From Ditylenchus dipsaci (taxonomy: Eukaryota > Nematoda > Chromadorea > Rhabditida > Anguinidae): DNA of 64,000 bases. The position numbers and the translations under genes are program-made. The notes below the pieces were generated by a model. The model was not told the DNA's origin, searched no databases, and saw only the letters and a program-made list of their open reading frames with translations. Below, piece by piece: positions 43,544 to 58,765 of the stretch (positions are counted from its first letter, which is position 1; every line of letters starts with the position of its first letter). The DNA is taken from assembly GCA_004194705.1 (NCBI GenBank), contig SADC01001176.1:434001-498000 (forward strand), written 5' to 3'.

Positions 43544-43711
43544 CAGTCAAACCTCGATATAGTGACACTCCAATACAGTGACACCTCCAATATAGTGACA
43601 CCCTAGATCAGTCAGTCTAATTTGGCTTAAATAAAATGACTAAATTGACACTCCAGTATAGTGACACCTGAAGGCCGGTCCCAAGGGTGTCACTATATCG
43701 AGGTTTGACTG
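43544..43711. mobile_element. Pogo-like MITE, 168 bp, perfect ends
   Basis: CAGTCAAACCTCGATATAGT and its inverse ACTATATCGAGGTTTGACTG sit between TA (43542-43543, 43712-43713). ATAGTGACACTCC recurs five to six times inside. The perfect ends suggest a recent insertion. It is nested in element 42866-43921. Confidence 0.92.
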
Positions 43712-43923
43712 TAACTCTTAACTGTTACTCTAATCCTAGTCGAAAATGAGGGGGTGAGAGATGATTAGAGGGTGGGAGAGGAAGTCCGCTCTCCATAGCG
43801 TCCGGCTGTGAATAGTTCAATACTATGACTCTCTCCATTGCGTCCGCTCTTCATTGCATCCAGCTCTCCATTGCGTCCGGGTCGGGCCGCCCAGCCCGGA
43901 CGCAATGGAGAGCGTCGACTGTA

Positions 43924-44474
43924 TACCGGAATTACCGAACTATGCACTTTTATTAGTTTGCAAAAATAACAGGCAAAAATTAGGAGTTTTCTTTATACTA
44001 AAAGAGAAGTTCTGTAAGTATGTATTTTGGTTGAACCCCTCAGAAAGTGGGAAATCGATTGTTTGAGCTCAAACGAAAGCTTACGATGTGCTGAGTACGA
44101 TAGCACCAAATTCGGCCACATTTTGCTGGTAATTGGCAGAGCTGTGGCCTACCGAAGTTTGGTACTAAGAAAAACCAGTACATTTTTTAAAACAATTTGT
44201 TCAGTGAAAGTTTGATGACGCACAATCATTCAAAAGCTTATTCGACGCAGAATGAGTTGCTCTTTTTAACGAACAACTTTCGATCGAAACTCGATTTTTT
44301 ATAGACCAGAAGTTCTGGCCCAGAACTCAAAAATAATGCCTTTTTTGAACTTCTGACGTTTTTTTCTAATTTGAGATCATTTGTATTAACATTATTAGGG
44401 ATGAATTATAGCTGGGGCGAATCGGCCTGGGGGGGGGGGAGAATCGTCCTGGGGGTGAATTGTCCGTGTCCTGA
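43924..44474. other. Intergenic, no gene
   Basis: No motif is seen. A G-rich run lies near 44425-44450. Confidence 0.4.
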
Positions 44475-44540
44475 AATTAGTCGACCTCTTCCATGCGGGA
44501 AGCGTCCTCCTCGGTACCCTCGATCTTCTCGGAGACTTGA
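44475..44540 (-). pseudogene. Duplicated 3' coding end of HSP90
   Basis: A minus-strand frame ends [17 protein letters not shown] plus stop. About 56 bp match the true HSP90 end at 45068-45125 with one visible difference (GGT for GGC at the Thr/Ala codon). Upstream the frame stays open to about 44659 but does not resemble HSP90. It is either a partial tandem duplication or an alternative terminal exon. Confidence 0.75.
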
Positions 44541-45069
44541 CCAGTATTACTCATTTCCAGACCATCCGATCTAAGTTTAATTTGTGTTTTCGGTATTGTT
44601 TCTTTTTCCCTTGCAAACCAGCAATTGTCTAGGTTCTTCCACTGAAATTTTCTTGTCAAAATCGTGTATATATAGAGTATATACAGGGTGTCCCAAAATT
44701 TCTGTTACTTTTCTTACAGGACATTTTTTGAAAATATGTTTTGACAGATGCGCTCAGTTCAGTATAAAAATTTTCGTTTTCTCTAGGCTCTCTTGTGGTT
44801 TTTTATATTTTGTCTCAATCTTGCGAAACACCATCAAATACTTTTTTTATTCACGAACACTTTTATGTAAAAATAAGACAAATACCAATACAAGAAGTAC
44901 AAATGAAAAAAAAGTATTTTACAATAAGTTAAATTCTTTTTCTTTTCCGACCTCATGGATAGGCAATGCCATCACCAACAACAGAACAATAAGAACAAAT
45001 TTTAAAATAAAAACAAAAAGAGTAGCATAGAGATCTTTTTGCATGTGTGCCAGAATAACCAGTTCTGCC
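44541..45069. other. Between HSP90 and its duplicated end
   Basis: TATACAGGGTGTCCCAAAAT at 44681-44700 resembles an end of IS630/Tc1-type elements, but no partner was found. No clear AATAAA for HSP90 is seen on the minus strand. Confidence 0.4.
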
Positions 45070-49906
<4,837 letters not shown>

Positions 49907-49942
49907 TTAGTGAAAAAATAATTAAAGGACTATGGCCACGCG

Positions 49943-50137
49943 TTCTGGATTGTCCCCCGCCAATTCAAAATTTTTCGCCAACCATTAAAAATCTGTACGG
50001 ATTTTTCAGCTTGGTTTCTAACCAAACAAGATCTACCATTTAATTTTAGGTATAGTTTTGTCACAAAACAAATTAAAAAATCCGTATAGAAGTTCAACGA
50101 TTGGGATTTTTTTCGAATGGCGGGGACAACCGTTCTC
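49943..50137. repeat. Palindrome upstream of the HSP90 start
   Basis: GTTCTGGATTGTCCCCCGCC pairs with GGCGGGGACAACCG. Inside, AAAAATCTGTACGGATTTTT and AAAAAATCCGTATAGA are weak inverted partners. It probably lies in the 5'UTR intron. The GTCCCCCGCCAATT phrase recurs at 56346-56462. Confidence 0.6.
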
Positions 50138-50774
50138 GTAGACGGCAATGGCCATTTAACAGAAACAATTTCGGAAGTATATTCGAGTCCCGATATAAAA
50201 CCACTACCTCAAATTGACCCTTAGCTAGGTCCGAAAATTACTTTACTTCAAATTTCGAAATCTTATACCAAATCACATTTACTCGCCTGGTTTCAAAAAT
50301 CACGGGAACTCCAATTTTGCATATTGAGTAAAAGGTGAAGGATTGCCGTTAGTATCTATTGTTCTCAATATGAGACGCCCTTGTTAAAAATTAGGTGCTC
50401 ATATATTTGAGACCAGCATACTTTAACTGTGGAAAATGTTTTTCAGAAGTTGAAATTATTTGGAGCTTTTTGAACAATAGCCAATGAGATTCGGCAAAAG
50501 CTGGCGAACATTAAGCGAGTTCGGAACTAGGTATAGGTGAGTGGTTACTCCTTTATTGAGACTCCACTAAATCCCGGTTACAAAAAGCTAAATTTTTTTT
50601 TGAAAAAACTAACCTATCAAATTAAGAGCAGTAGAAAAGTAGTTTGGAAGCAGATAATAGTCTGAAAATCAACAAAAAAATTATACAAATATTTTAGACA
50701 AAGGTGAAATACGCGCAACACGACAAAATATAGGATTGAGAAAGTGAGTGTGTGTATTCTAAGCAATTCACAGG

Positions 50775-50783
50775 CATAAATAG
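50775..50783 (-). promoter_or_regulatory. TATA-like element of HSP90
   Basis: CTATTTATG on the minus strand lies about 18 bp downstream of the nearest heat-shock element and about 890 bp before the start codon. That distance fits a 5'UTR exon plus intron. Confidence 0.5.
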
Positions 50784-50799
50784 AGCAGAGGAAATATCA

Positions 50800-50980
50800 A
50801 GAATGTTCTAGAACACATTCTAGCAAATAATTTTGTGCAAGAGGCGGTCCAAACCGAGCTGATTGGTCGCCCCAGCTGCAGAACCAGGAAAATATTGTGC
50901 AAGAGAGGAGGGTAGAAGAAAATTCACGAAGGGTGGGAATTCAAAAGACAATTGTTATATCTAAATTCTAGAATTTTCTA
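50800..50980 (-). promoter_or_regulatory. Heat-shock element cluster of HSP90
   Basis: Three perfect alternating GAA/TTC arrays lie here. 50801-50820 is GAAtgTTCtaGAAcacaTTC, 50918-50930 is GAAaaTTCacGAA, and 50966-50978 is TTCtaGAAttTTC. Each matches the binding site of heat-shock factor (inverted nGAAn units at 5-bp steps). They sit upstream of HSP90 in a stretch free of recognised transposons, so HSF-controlled transcription is likely. Confidence 0.85.
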
Positions 50981-50989
50981 TACCACATT

Positions 50990-51357
50990 TATGTGGACAC
51001 CTACCAAAATTAATCCCAGAAAGTTTGTGTGATTTTTGATACGCTTCTTGGCCTGGGAAAATTAAAAAAAAGAACACAAAAACACAATTAATTCCAATCA
51101 GACAAAGAAATAATAAATTGAGCAATGGATTGCAGGCATAAATTTTTGAAGGAGATTAGATTAGTGGGTTTGATTTGGCGGCAGATAAGCGCCATGGTTT
51201 CAAAGAGCTTTTGGCGTCTTGTTTTAGGTGCTTTACCATGGAAATTGTCTTTTAATGGCGTTCAACAAATTAGATTAAAAAATGTTTTGGTATGAACTTT
51301 GTACATTTTTAAAACTTTTGGAAATGGTTCAGGTTCGGCAAGTGTATCGAAAATCTA
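50990..51357. other. Upstream of HSP90, no feature
   Basis: No gene or recognised repeat is seen. Confidence 0.4.
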
Positions 51358-51937
51358 TTCAGGTGCAGGGTTGCGATTTGGGTACTATTCATTAGAAAAT
51401 AGTACTTTGGAGTACTAAATAGTACTAAAATAGTATTAATTAGTACTAGGGTACTAATTTAGTACTTAGTACTCGCAATACTTTTCTATTTTTTGCGGTT
51501 TTCATGTTAAAAAGACAAACTGCACATATGTTTGTTTGTTTTTTACATGAACAGCTAAAATAATTGTTACTAAGACAAGAAGACGACATATCTGTGTGTT
51601 TTTTTAACCATGGTACTAAAATAGTACTAAGTACTAATTTAGTACACAGTACAACATTAGTACTTAGTACCAATAGTACTATTTAGTACTAGGTACTATT
51701 TTAGTACTATGTTAAAAAACACACAGATACGCATTCTTCTTGTCTTAGTAACAATTTTTTAGTTATTTTATGGTGAAAAAAAATAAAAATATGCGCAGTG
51801 TCTTTTTGACGTAAAAACAGCAAAAAATAGAAGAAGTACTACGAGTACTAAGTACTAAATTAGTACTAGGTACTAAAATAGTATTTAGTACTAAATTAGT
51901 GCCCTAGACTAATTAGTACTATTTAAGTACTATTTAG

Positions 51938-52929
51938 TAGAGCTGGAAATTTGTCTTTTTGCTATATGTGCGATGCGATATTTTGAGTGAAAAATTGAGA
52001 TGCGATATGTGCGATGCGATATGTAATTTCAGGTGCGATACATCGCTGCGATATTTTTACCTTAAAATTGCATATGCGATATATTTTGAACAAAAAAATC
52101 TTTATATACACCAACAACTCAACAACTAAATACCATCAGACGAACACAAAATTCACGAATTAACAACTCAATACGAGAAATTTAGCGAAGAAAGACTTTT
52201 GTTCAGGAAGATTGGACCTACGGTAATCGAACACATCCCTGGCCACGGAGAATAGCTGCTCACTTGTTGGGTTTGTGGCGATAGCCGATAGATAACGTCG
52301 AGCGATCATAGCGAGAATTGGATATGTCTTCTCCTTTTCTTAGAAAATTTTGTATCAAAAACGCATCGCGTTGATGACATAAGAAATGAGCTTGCATCTA
52401 CCTTCAGTGATCCAAACGGGTTCGCTTTCGGATCGATGCATTTCTCCTTGTTGTAGCCTTAATCTCAATCATTGCTCCGCTGACCTGCTCACTATTTGTT
52501 AATTCATCGTCTGTGAATAGATCGCTAAGTTAGCCGAAAAACAAACTTGAACGCTTAGGAGGAGGAGATCTTACAGCTGAAACAAAAAAATGAGAGAGAA
52601 GGCAATGATCAAACATATACCTTCTTCGGTTTCGATGGAACTGAGGTCAGCTTGTCAGCTTTTTTGAAGCGAGCGTCTAGGACATTGCCAGCCCATGAAC
52701 CCTGAAAAAAGCATCGATTATATAATCATACTGTAAAAAATAAGATCTCACTTCGTCTTTTCAACATCAAACTTATCATATAGCAAGCAAAAAAAATTTT
52801 GAATGAGGATGCGATATTTTTTAAAATTGCGATGCGATATTTTTGAAAACAAAAATGCGATATAGCGATGCGATATTTTTTCTTAAAAATTTGTGCGATA
52901 TGCGATATATCGCATCGCCGCCAGCTCTA
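51938..52929 (-). mobile_element. Nested hAT element, exact duplication CTATTTAG
   Basis: The ends are TAGAGCTGG and CCAGCTCTA. CTATTTAG is at 51930-51937 and 52930-52937, fitting nTnnnnAn. Both arms iterate GCGATGCGATAT. It keeps part of a transposase on the minus strand (52215-52325). Confidence 0.92.
52215..52325 (-). pseudogene. hAT dimerisation-domain remnant
   Basis: The minus strand reads YPILAMIARRYLSAIATNPT then SEQLFSVARDVFDYRR. This is the hAT C-terminal dimerisation signature (P.L...A..YL......SE..FS.A......RR). The rest of the transposase is absent or unrecognisable. Confidence 0.8.
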
Positions 52930-53389
52930 CTATTTAGTACACCGAAAGTACTATTTAGTACCCAAATCGCAACCCTGTTCAGGTGTAGATTTCGGTGTAA
53001 TTTCGGCTGACCCTGCGTTTCGAAGTGTGGTTCACTAATTTTAATTTGTGGTTTCGCGGGGTATTAAAAAATAAACGAAATGTCAGTTTCTTGACTGTAC
53101 CATACGAATTGAAGAGAGCCAGGAGCCTGTACATGGGTTTTTATTTACCCTACTCTCATAATGAAAGTCCACTCCCTTCTCATTACGAAAACTTGCGGGA
53201 CCCTAAAGAGCTTTAGTAAAGATCTATAACTAATACGGTGGTTTTACAACAGGTGTCGGTGTAATTTTGACTGAACCTGTGCAGTTATCTAATCAAAAAG
53301 GATCCACGATTGTTCGTAATTTATGATCGTAGATCTCCAGCGGCTTATTGGAAACTTTTTGTAATATTGATGCTTGATTTTAATTTTCG

Positions 53390-53760
53390 GACAAGTATTT
53401 TTTCTGCTTGTTTTGTATAAAAAACTGCCTTTTTGGCTCAAAAGTGCCTTGGTTTTTTTCTTAGTCAAAGCGGTTTCTAGTTTCTAACAGAGTATTATAG
53501 TATTTTGTTGCGACACCTTTGCAAAATCAAGCACAAAAAGGTATAAATATGAACCGAATTATTTTTGCGACTTGGTTCATACTTTTACTTTTTCTCTGCT
53601 TGATTTTGCCAGGTGTCTCAACAAATGATATGCTATTAAAAACTAGAAGAGCAGGGCTACTTGATGGTGTTATCTCTTTAAAAAAATTGCTTATGTACTC
53701 TCCGCTTTGACTAAGAAAAAATCATTTTTGATCTAAAACGAGGCAGAAAAAAGATTCATT
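53390..53760. repeat. Foldback around TTGCGACACCTTTGC
   Basis: Inverted segments include CTTGGTTTTTTTCTTAGTCAAAGCGG versus GCTTTGACTAAGAAAAAATC, and AAGTGCCTT/AGGTATAAA-like inner parts. The frame at 53519-53710 falls inside it and is unlikely to be a gene. Confidence 0.55.
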
Positions 53761-54175
53761 CTTAATTTTTAGGTCGTCCAAGACCTTGAGGTGCTTTTGA
53801 ATATTCAAATTTTCTTTTATAGACTGACTCAATTTTTATGCTGTTTCGTTTGGTAAATAATGTAAAAAGCATGTTTCCACTAGCACCCTCCTCCTGTGGT
53901 TCCGTCTGTTTAGTCTGTTTAAGTTGACAAGTTTTTAAATAAGTATTAGTCGGCATTTTTTTTTGCTTATAATAACTGTAAAGGAAGTGTGTCAACCATT
54001 CTTTTCGTAATGGGTAGCTCAGTATCTCCTCTTTTGATCAAGTATATGGTTTTTTGAAAGTCATCCTTCTCAAATTGGTTAATTTTGTGATCGTAGCGAT
54101 AAACACATCCGAAAATTTAGCTAAACTACAAAAAATCTTAATTTAAATTCCTGTTTTTTGCAAGTTCAAATCATT

Positions 54176-55036
54176 TAGGGTTGTCAGCCGGCCGAAATTT
54201 TAGGCCGAGCGAAGGCCGAAAACCGGAAAAAATGTCGGTTTTAGGGCGGAAAATTGGTTCATAGATTTTTATCAATTTTTTGAATACGCGACTTTTTGAA
54301 TTTTGTACATGTTGCAATTTTGTGAGACATTTTTCATTCCTGGCTAACATAAGGCATTGCTTAACGGAAGATGCACTGAATAGCCATGGTTTTCGAAATA
54401 TACAAATTTGTATATTTACAAGATATAAAAAATCTATAGAAAGTTTTGCTGATCTTCTTTCGTTTTTATCCTCACTTCTGTCGAAAACTTTTTTCACGGT
54501 TAAAAGTAAAGTTGTAGAGCTGGATCTCCTGCACAGCTTTACTTCTTAGCGTGAAAAAAGTCTTTGACAAAAGTGAGAATAAAAAGACGAAAGAATTAAC
54601 AAATTTTGTATAGATTTTGTATATCTACACAAATTTGTATATTTGAGAACCAAATAGCTAAAAAATAAAAAGGCATGAATTCAAAAAGTAAACATAAAAT
54701 GAATAAAAGTAATTACGTCGGGAAATACACAAACAGTTCTATTCTGCCCATACATGAACTCTTATCCACGCAGAAATAATTTATTGAAAGAACATCTACA
54801 TTCGTAACTTAAAATCTTCCTCCTGCAAAAGATTAACAATTTCTATGGGCTTCTTATTCTTCTTCATTCTTACTATCTTGAAAGACTTCACTCGTTGCAA
54901 CGTTAAAATAAGAACAAGAACTCACAGGGATGCGAAATCTATGGAAAAGACTACAGAATGTGACAGAAAAATAGCCGAGCCAAAAACCGAAATTTTTCGG
55001 CCGGAAAAAGCCGAAATTCGGCGGCCGACAACGCTA
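54176..55036. mobile_element. Probable hAT element, imperfect duplication
   Basis: TAGGGTTGTCAGCCGGCCGA on the left pairs with the right end, whose complement reads TAGCGTTGTCGGCCGCCGAA. Subterminal DNA iterates GGCCGAAA. The flanking 8-mers AAATCATT and AAATTATT match 7 of 8, depending on which end base is counted. An inner palindrome (CAAATTTGTATAT) lies at about 54394-54655. Confidence 0.65.
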
Positions 55037-55052
55037 AATTATTAGTTTTCAG

Positions 55053-55945
55053 TAGAGATGGCATCCGGCATTTCAGGATTTTACTTTCGAACGCATTTAA
55101 ACCCACTATTCAATAAACACGGAGAACTGAAAATCTCACAACCCTCACCTACTTTTTATTGGGCAAAACTTTTTATTGTCGCTGAATGACTTTTTCTGTC
55201 GCCGAAATACTTTTTCTTGTCGCCGAAAAAACTTGTCGCCGAAAGACTTGTTATTGTCGCCTAAAATCTTTTTTTGTAGCCGAAAATCTTTTCTTGGGCG
55301 ATTAAGCCCATCGGACCCGAAATCTGATCCGCTGAATTGATTTTTCTCAAAAAGTTCACTCCCCCCCCCTTTAATAAAACCCCAAAAGTAATAATTTTGG
55401 CATTTTGGCCATTACGGAGTGGATCGTGAACCATCTGGTCTTTCCCCACCTCTGAATTTCACACAAAAAATCAAAAAATTGCTGATTTCGTGTCGAGAAC
55501 AATTTTCCGCGACAAGAAAAGATTTTCGGCGACAAAAAGATTTTCGGCGACAATAAAGTCTTTCAGCGACAAGTTTTTCGGCGACAAGAAAAAGTATTTC
55601 GGCGACAGAAAAAAGTATTTCGGCGACAGAAAAAGTCGTTCGGCGACAATAAAAAGTTTTGCCCCTTTTATTACTCCTCTATATATTAGATGTTAAACTT
55701 TTTGAATTTAATTTAAAAAGTTTTGAACCTTGAACCTTGCGACCCTGACTCCCTAGAAATGAAATTTCGGTAATGGATTTCGGGATTCAGGCTCACAGAT
55801 CCGAAACTTTCAAATCAAATACAAAAAGTAAAAATCTAACCGATAGAGAAAAGTAGCTAGGTTGTAAATTTTCAGCTAATTATGTCCGTTCAAAGTGGTC
55901 AAAAATGCGTTTGAAAAAAATCCCGAAATTCGGATGCCATCTCTA
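55053..55945. mobile_element. hAT element, exact duplication GTTTTCAG, carrying a foldback
   Basis: The ends TAGAGATGGCATCCGGCATT and the inverse CGGATGCCATCTCTA are flanked by GTTTTCAG (55045-55052, 55946-55953), fitting nTnnnnAn. Subterminal CGAACGCATTTAAA and AAAATGCGTTTGAA pair. A shared-core foldback is nested at 55161-55664. Confidence 0.92.
55161..55664. repeat. Foldback with TCGGCGACAAGAAAAAGTATT arms
   Basis: Each arm iterates a 19 to 22-bp motif, TCGGCGACAATAAAAAGT or TCGGCGACAGAAAAAGTATT, about eight times. The ends are GGGCAAAACTTTTTATTGTC and its inverse. The centre holds half of the shared core (GGGCGATTAAGCCCATCGG, TCTGATCCGCTGAATTGA). The flanks TTTTTATT and CTTTTATT could be an 8-bp duplication. 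It is nested in hAT 55053-55945. Confidence 0.85.
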
Positions 55946-56078
55946 GTTTTCAGTGTGTTAAAATAGCTGTTCTTTTGAGTCTTTCATGTTATCATAAACG
56001 TTTTCGAGTTTAGTTTAGCGTATGTTTATCAAAGGTTACCCGAACTTCCTGGAGCTCTATGTAAATTCATCTGCAATA

Positions 56079-56300
56079 CCGTATTTCCTCTAATAGGAGC
56101 ACCCGCTCTAATAAGCGCACCCTCAACTTTGAGAATCTGGATCTCTGTGCAGAGTCAATATTTTGCAAAGCTGTTTATTGCGTTTCTTTACTCCCACGAG
56201 CTCTACCGATTCCACTTTTTAGATTTTTTATTTTCACCCAAAAATCTCGAGATCGAATTCCAAATTTTCCAATTTTCGGAAGATTGAAAAATAAGCGCAC
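56079..56300. mobile_element. MITE-A copy, right end missing
   Basis: CCGTATTTCCTCTAATAGGA follows TA (56077-56078), and the landmark CACGAGCTCTACCGATTCC is present. The copy ends at about AATAAGCGCACCGG without the inverted terminus. Confidence 0.75.
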
Positions 56301-56345
56301 CGGAGAAAAAAGAAAAGTATATCACAGTAGCGTCGAATGTGCAAA

Positions 56346-56462
56346 ATTTGATTGGCGGGGGACACTTCTCTTTCGTCTAATGCTGTACTATTTCGGGCAA
56401 TTCGAAGCGACTCGAAAAAGTACACTGATAGACGAAAGAGAAGTGTCCCCCGCCAATTCAAA
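56346..56462. repeat. Short palindrome, TTGGCGGGGGACACTTCTCT arms
   Basis: The arms of about 34 bp around a 50-bp loop are nearly perfect (GATTGGCGGGGGACACTTCT and AGAAGTGTCCCCCGCCAATT). The same GTCCCCCGCCAATT end occurs at 49943-50137. Confidence 0.75.
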
Positions 56463-56833
56463 TTTCGCACATGTAAAACCATGAAAAACAAAAAGAACCA
56501 TAGTCCTTTAAAGAGCACTTTTATTAGCAAATCGACCATGCTGGACACGAATCTGGTTTCAAAACTCGGAATTGCAAAGCAAACATACATAACGACTGTC
56601 TTAATTCCGCCAAATATCCGCCGCCACATCATCCCCACCCTTTATTAAGACCTTGACTCCCCTGTGACCTAGGGTATGTCTAATCAAAACGTTTTGGAAA
56701 AGCATCTTGCGTGCTTCACAATCCGATAATGTTCAATTTTTTATTTCTAATTTTTGTTTTAGAAAAGCTATTGCGTTCTACGGATTGAAATTAGTGTTCT
56801 CGTTAAAGGTGGAATATAAAAAGAAGCGCAACT
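56463..56833. other. Upstream of the splicing-factor gene; repeat phrase
   Basis: GCAAATCGACCATGCTGGAC near 56529-56548 belongs to a dispersed repeat also seen at 29700, 34440 and 63470. No promoter motif could be placed. Confidence 0.35.
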
Positions 56834-57066
56834 ATGGGAAGAAGACGTAGCAACAGCCCAGATCGTCGTCATCGCAAGCGCAGTCGAAGTAGGAGCAGAG
56901 ATAACAAGTTTGCCTTTCATCTTACTCCCCTGCTCGTCGCACTTATTAGCTCTTTTTTCAGTGATTCATTTGAAAAAAACATGATCAAGGAGTGCTGGAA
57001 GCCGGTCAAAGACAATCCATACGACTTTGATGCCTGGACAAGCTGCTCAAGCTTGTTGAAAAAGTG
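56834..57066 (+). CDS. HAT-repeat splicing factor, PRPF39-like, 5' exons
   Basis: Exon 1 (56834-56907) encodes an Arg/Ser-rich start (MGRRRSNSPDRRHRKRSRSR). A 54-bp GT-AG intron follows. Exon 2 (56962-57066) encodes NDSFEKNMIKECWKPVKDNP, YDFDAWTSLLKLVEKV, once a single missing base in AGCTGCTC near 57040 is restored. The W.....DNP.DF.AWT.LL..VE pattern matches the first HAT (half-a-TPR) helix pair of PRPF39, a U1 snRNP-associated splicing protein. The exon ends at a good GTAAGT donor (57067). No later exons were recognised: they lie beyond the hAT debris or outside the window. Another HAT-repeat protein such as SART3 is possible. Confidence 0.6.
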
Positions 57067-57480
57067 GTAAGTCTTTGATTTAACGACCGGTTGAAACAAA
57101 TAGCGAGATAACATGGACAAAATTGAAAATCAGCTTGGTCTCTGGAATTTGTTTTTTTTCCTTTTGCGAACTTAGCATTGTCTTTCTGTGGTATCTTTTG
57201 AGTTATAGCCAATTTTGAGTTCCCAGTTAGTCATGCTTCGAAACTAAACTGTCAGTATCCGATTCGATTTCCGATTAAAAATTCAATAAGTTCCTGAATG
57301 GATGTGTAGTTTGGACTATCATGAAGGGACCCTGACTGTGACCTTAAGAAACTTTGATGAAAATTATGTGGATAAGTCCCTTGTTAATCTGCTCCCCAGC
57401 TATGAAGATCGCCATAAGTGGTACAACTGTGCACCAAAGTTCTATAGTCTCGATACACTCATATCATTTTTTTTTAACTT
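57067..57480 (+). other. Intron, with an unassigned open frame
   Basis: A frame at 57302-57499 reads MCSLDYHEGTLTVTLRNFDE then NYVDKSLVNLLPSYEDRHKW. It looks protein-like but matches no family I recognise and has no clear acceptor in phase with exon 2. Confidence 0.3.
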
Positions 57481-58720
57481 TCATATGGGCATCCTGTGAC
57501 TTTGATTGTTACGGGGAAGTTGGGCAACTATGAAAGAAGGCTGACGGGAAAAAATTTCATCAAATTCCTGCAATCTCTTCCAGGATCCTTCCCTTGTAGC
57601 GGAATAATTAAAAAGATTAGCGAAAAAGACTGTTGCAAGCTGTTTCAGTAAAATCATACTCATAGCAGGGGAGCTCGTTAGGCACTGAAAAAGGGCACAG
57701 AACGTCGACGAAAAAGAAAACCATTCGAACACATCTGCAAACGCAGAAGAGAATGGTAGAGCCGTAATCCGTCACCACTTTGATTATTTTCGTCCAAGGT
57801 CAGTCATATTCTTCCAAAATCCCTAATGACTTCTGTGGAAGGTTGATGGCAGTATGAGCACCGTGCAGACAACAAGACCCAGAAAAGCGTGCATAGTTGC
57901 TGTCTTTTTAACAAATGCAGCGTTACTCCTGAAGCATATTTCATAGAAGTGAATTAAGTCAAAACATACCATACCAATAGCATTCTTCATTGATGCATCC
58001 GTCCATATATCGCAAGTGATTGACGGTTTGTTTGAATTGACTGACAAACGCCTAAGATTAATTTTTGTTTTGACAGCAAGCTGTTCAATTCGGCTTTTTT
58101 TCAATGTCGCGTGATCCTTCGGTACTGAACAGCCATAAAACAAGCAGGTAATAATCAATATCATAACTTGAAATCCCTGTTTAGAGATCATATGAAAGAA
58201 ACGCATGTCTGGATGGAGAAACGCATTGATGGGCATCGAGGGCACTGATAAGACATTAGTGAAAGCTCGGTCGATTTGCTCCAGCTAAATCGTCAATCAA
58301 TGAGGCATACGAATAAAATAAAGAACAAATAATCCCTTCATTAATATAAGATACCCTACTTTGTCAGTTTCTTTGCGCCTGGATCATCACCAACGCTGGT
58401 ATGACTGCAACAGACTTGTTATTCTTGCTCTCCTCCCAGTGATACTTAGCGTAGAGCAGGGACTGTGCTCTTATATTTCTTTAAGATATCAGGTCGTAAA
58501 CAGTAATTAGAAATAACAAACGATTAGAGATACTTACCACTTCAGGGCACTCTATACACTGAACATAGTCGATGCATCTTTATGCAAGTTCCTGAACTTT
58601 TCCCAAATTGAGTCACGCTTCCTTTCTTGGCACTAGATGAGACCTTGAGCTTTGACTGCTCGTAGAAACTGCTTCTTCGGCTGACATCACGGCGTTTTAC
58701 TTAAACATTATATTATGTGA
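57481..58720 (-). pseudogene. hAT transposase remnant
   Basis: The minus strand holds, in order, a BED-finger-like start (RDSIWEKFRNLHKDAST near 58600), then PSITCDIWTDASMKNAIGMV (57823-58245), the first catalytic Asp block of hAT RNase H folds, then KVVTDYGSTILFC (near 57750), matching the second Asp block, then CEWFSFSSTFCALFQ-like sequence to 57481. Frames shift between the pieces. No terminal repeats or duplication were found, so the element's limits are unknown. It lies in an intron of the gene that starts at 56834, in the opposite orientation. Confidence 0.65.
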
Positions 58721-58765
58721 CCGAAAAGAGACTGGTAACGAGACAAAAAGCTGTGAGCATGGTAA

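Larger units (their letters stand above)
42866..43921 (+). mobile_element. Pogo/Tigger element (family D) with CENP-B-type HTH remnant
   Basis: The ends CAGTCGACGCTCTCCATAGC and GCAATGGAGAGCGTCGACTG lie between TA (42864-42865, 43922-43923). Subterminal regions repeat CTCCATTGCGTCC at least ten times in all. A transposase fragment survives at 43383-43470. MITEs of two other families (43235-43324 and 43544-43711) are nested inside. The ends, the TA duplication and the HTH remnant together support the pogo/Tigger superfamily. Confidence 0.85.
51366..52977. mobile_element. hAT element, exact duplication TTCAGGTG, containing another hAT
   Basis: The ends are CAGGGTTGCGATTTGGGTAC and GTACCCAAATCGCAACCCTG. 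TTCAGGTG is at 51358-51365 and 52978-52985. Subterminal DNA is an array of AGTACTAAATAGTACTA. A younger hAT element sits at 51938-52929 inside the right array. No transposase of its own is recognisable. Confidence 0.93.

Noticed and set aside
44681..44700. IS630/Tc1-type end ACAGGGTGTCCCAAAA as a full element
   Set aside because: No inverted partner or transposase was found nearby; a similar single end near 34147 also lacks a partner.
51446..51673. Frame made of VLSTKLVP-like repeats
   Set aside because: It is the translation of the AGTACTA array at the end of a hAT element.
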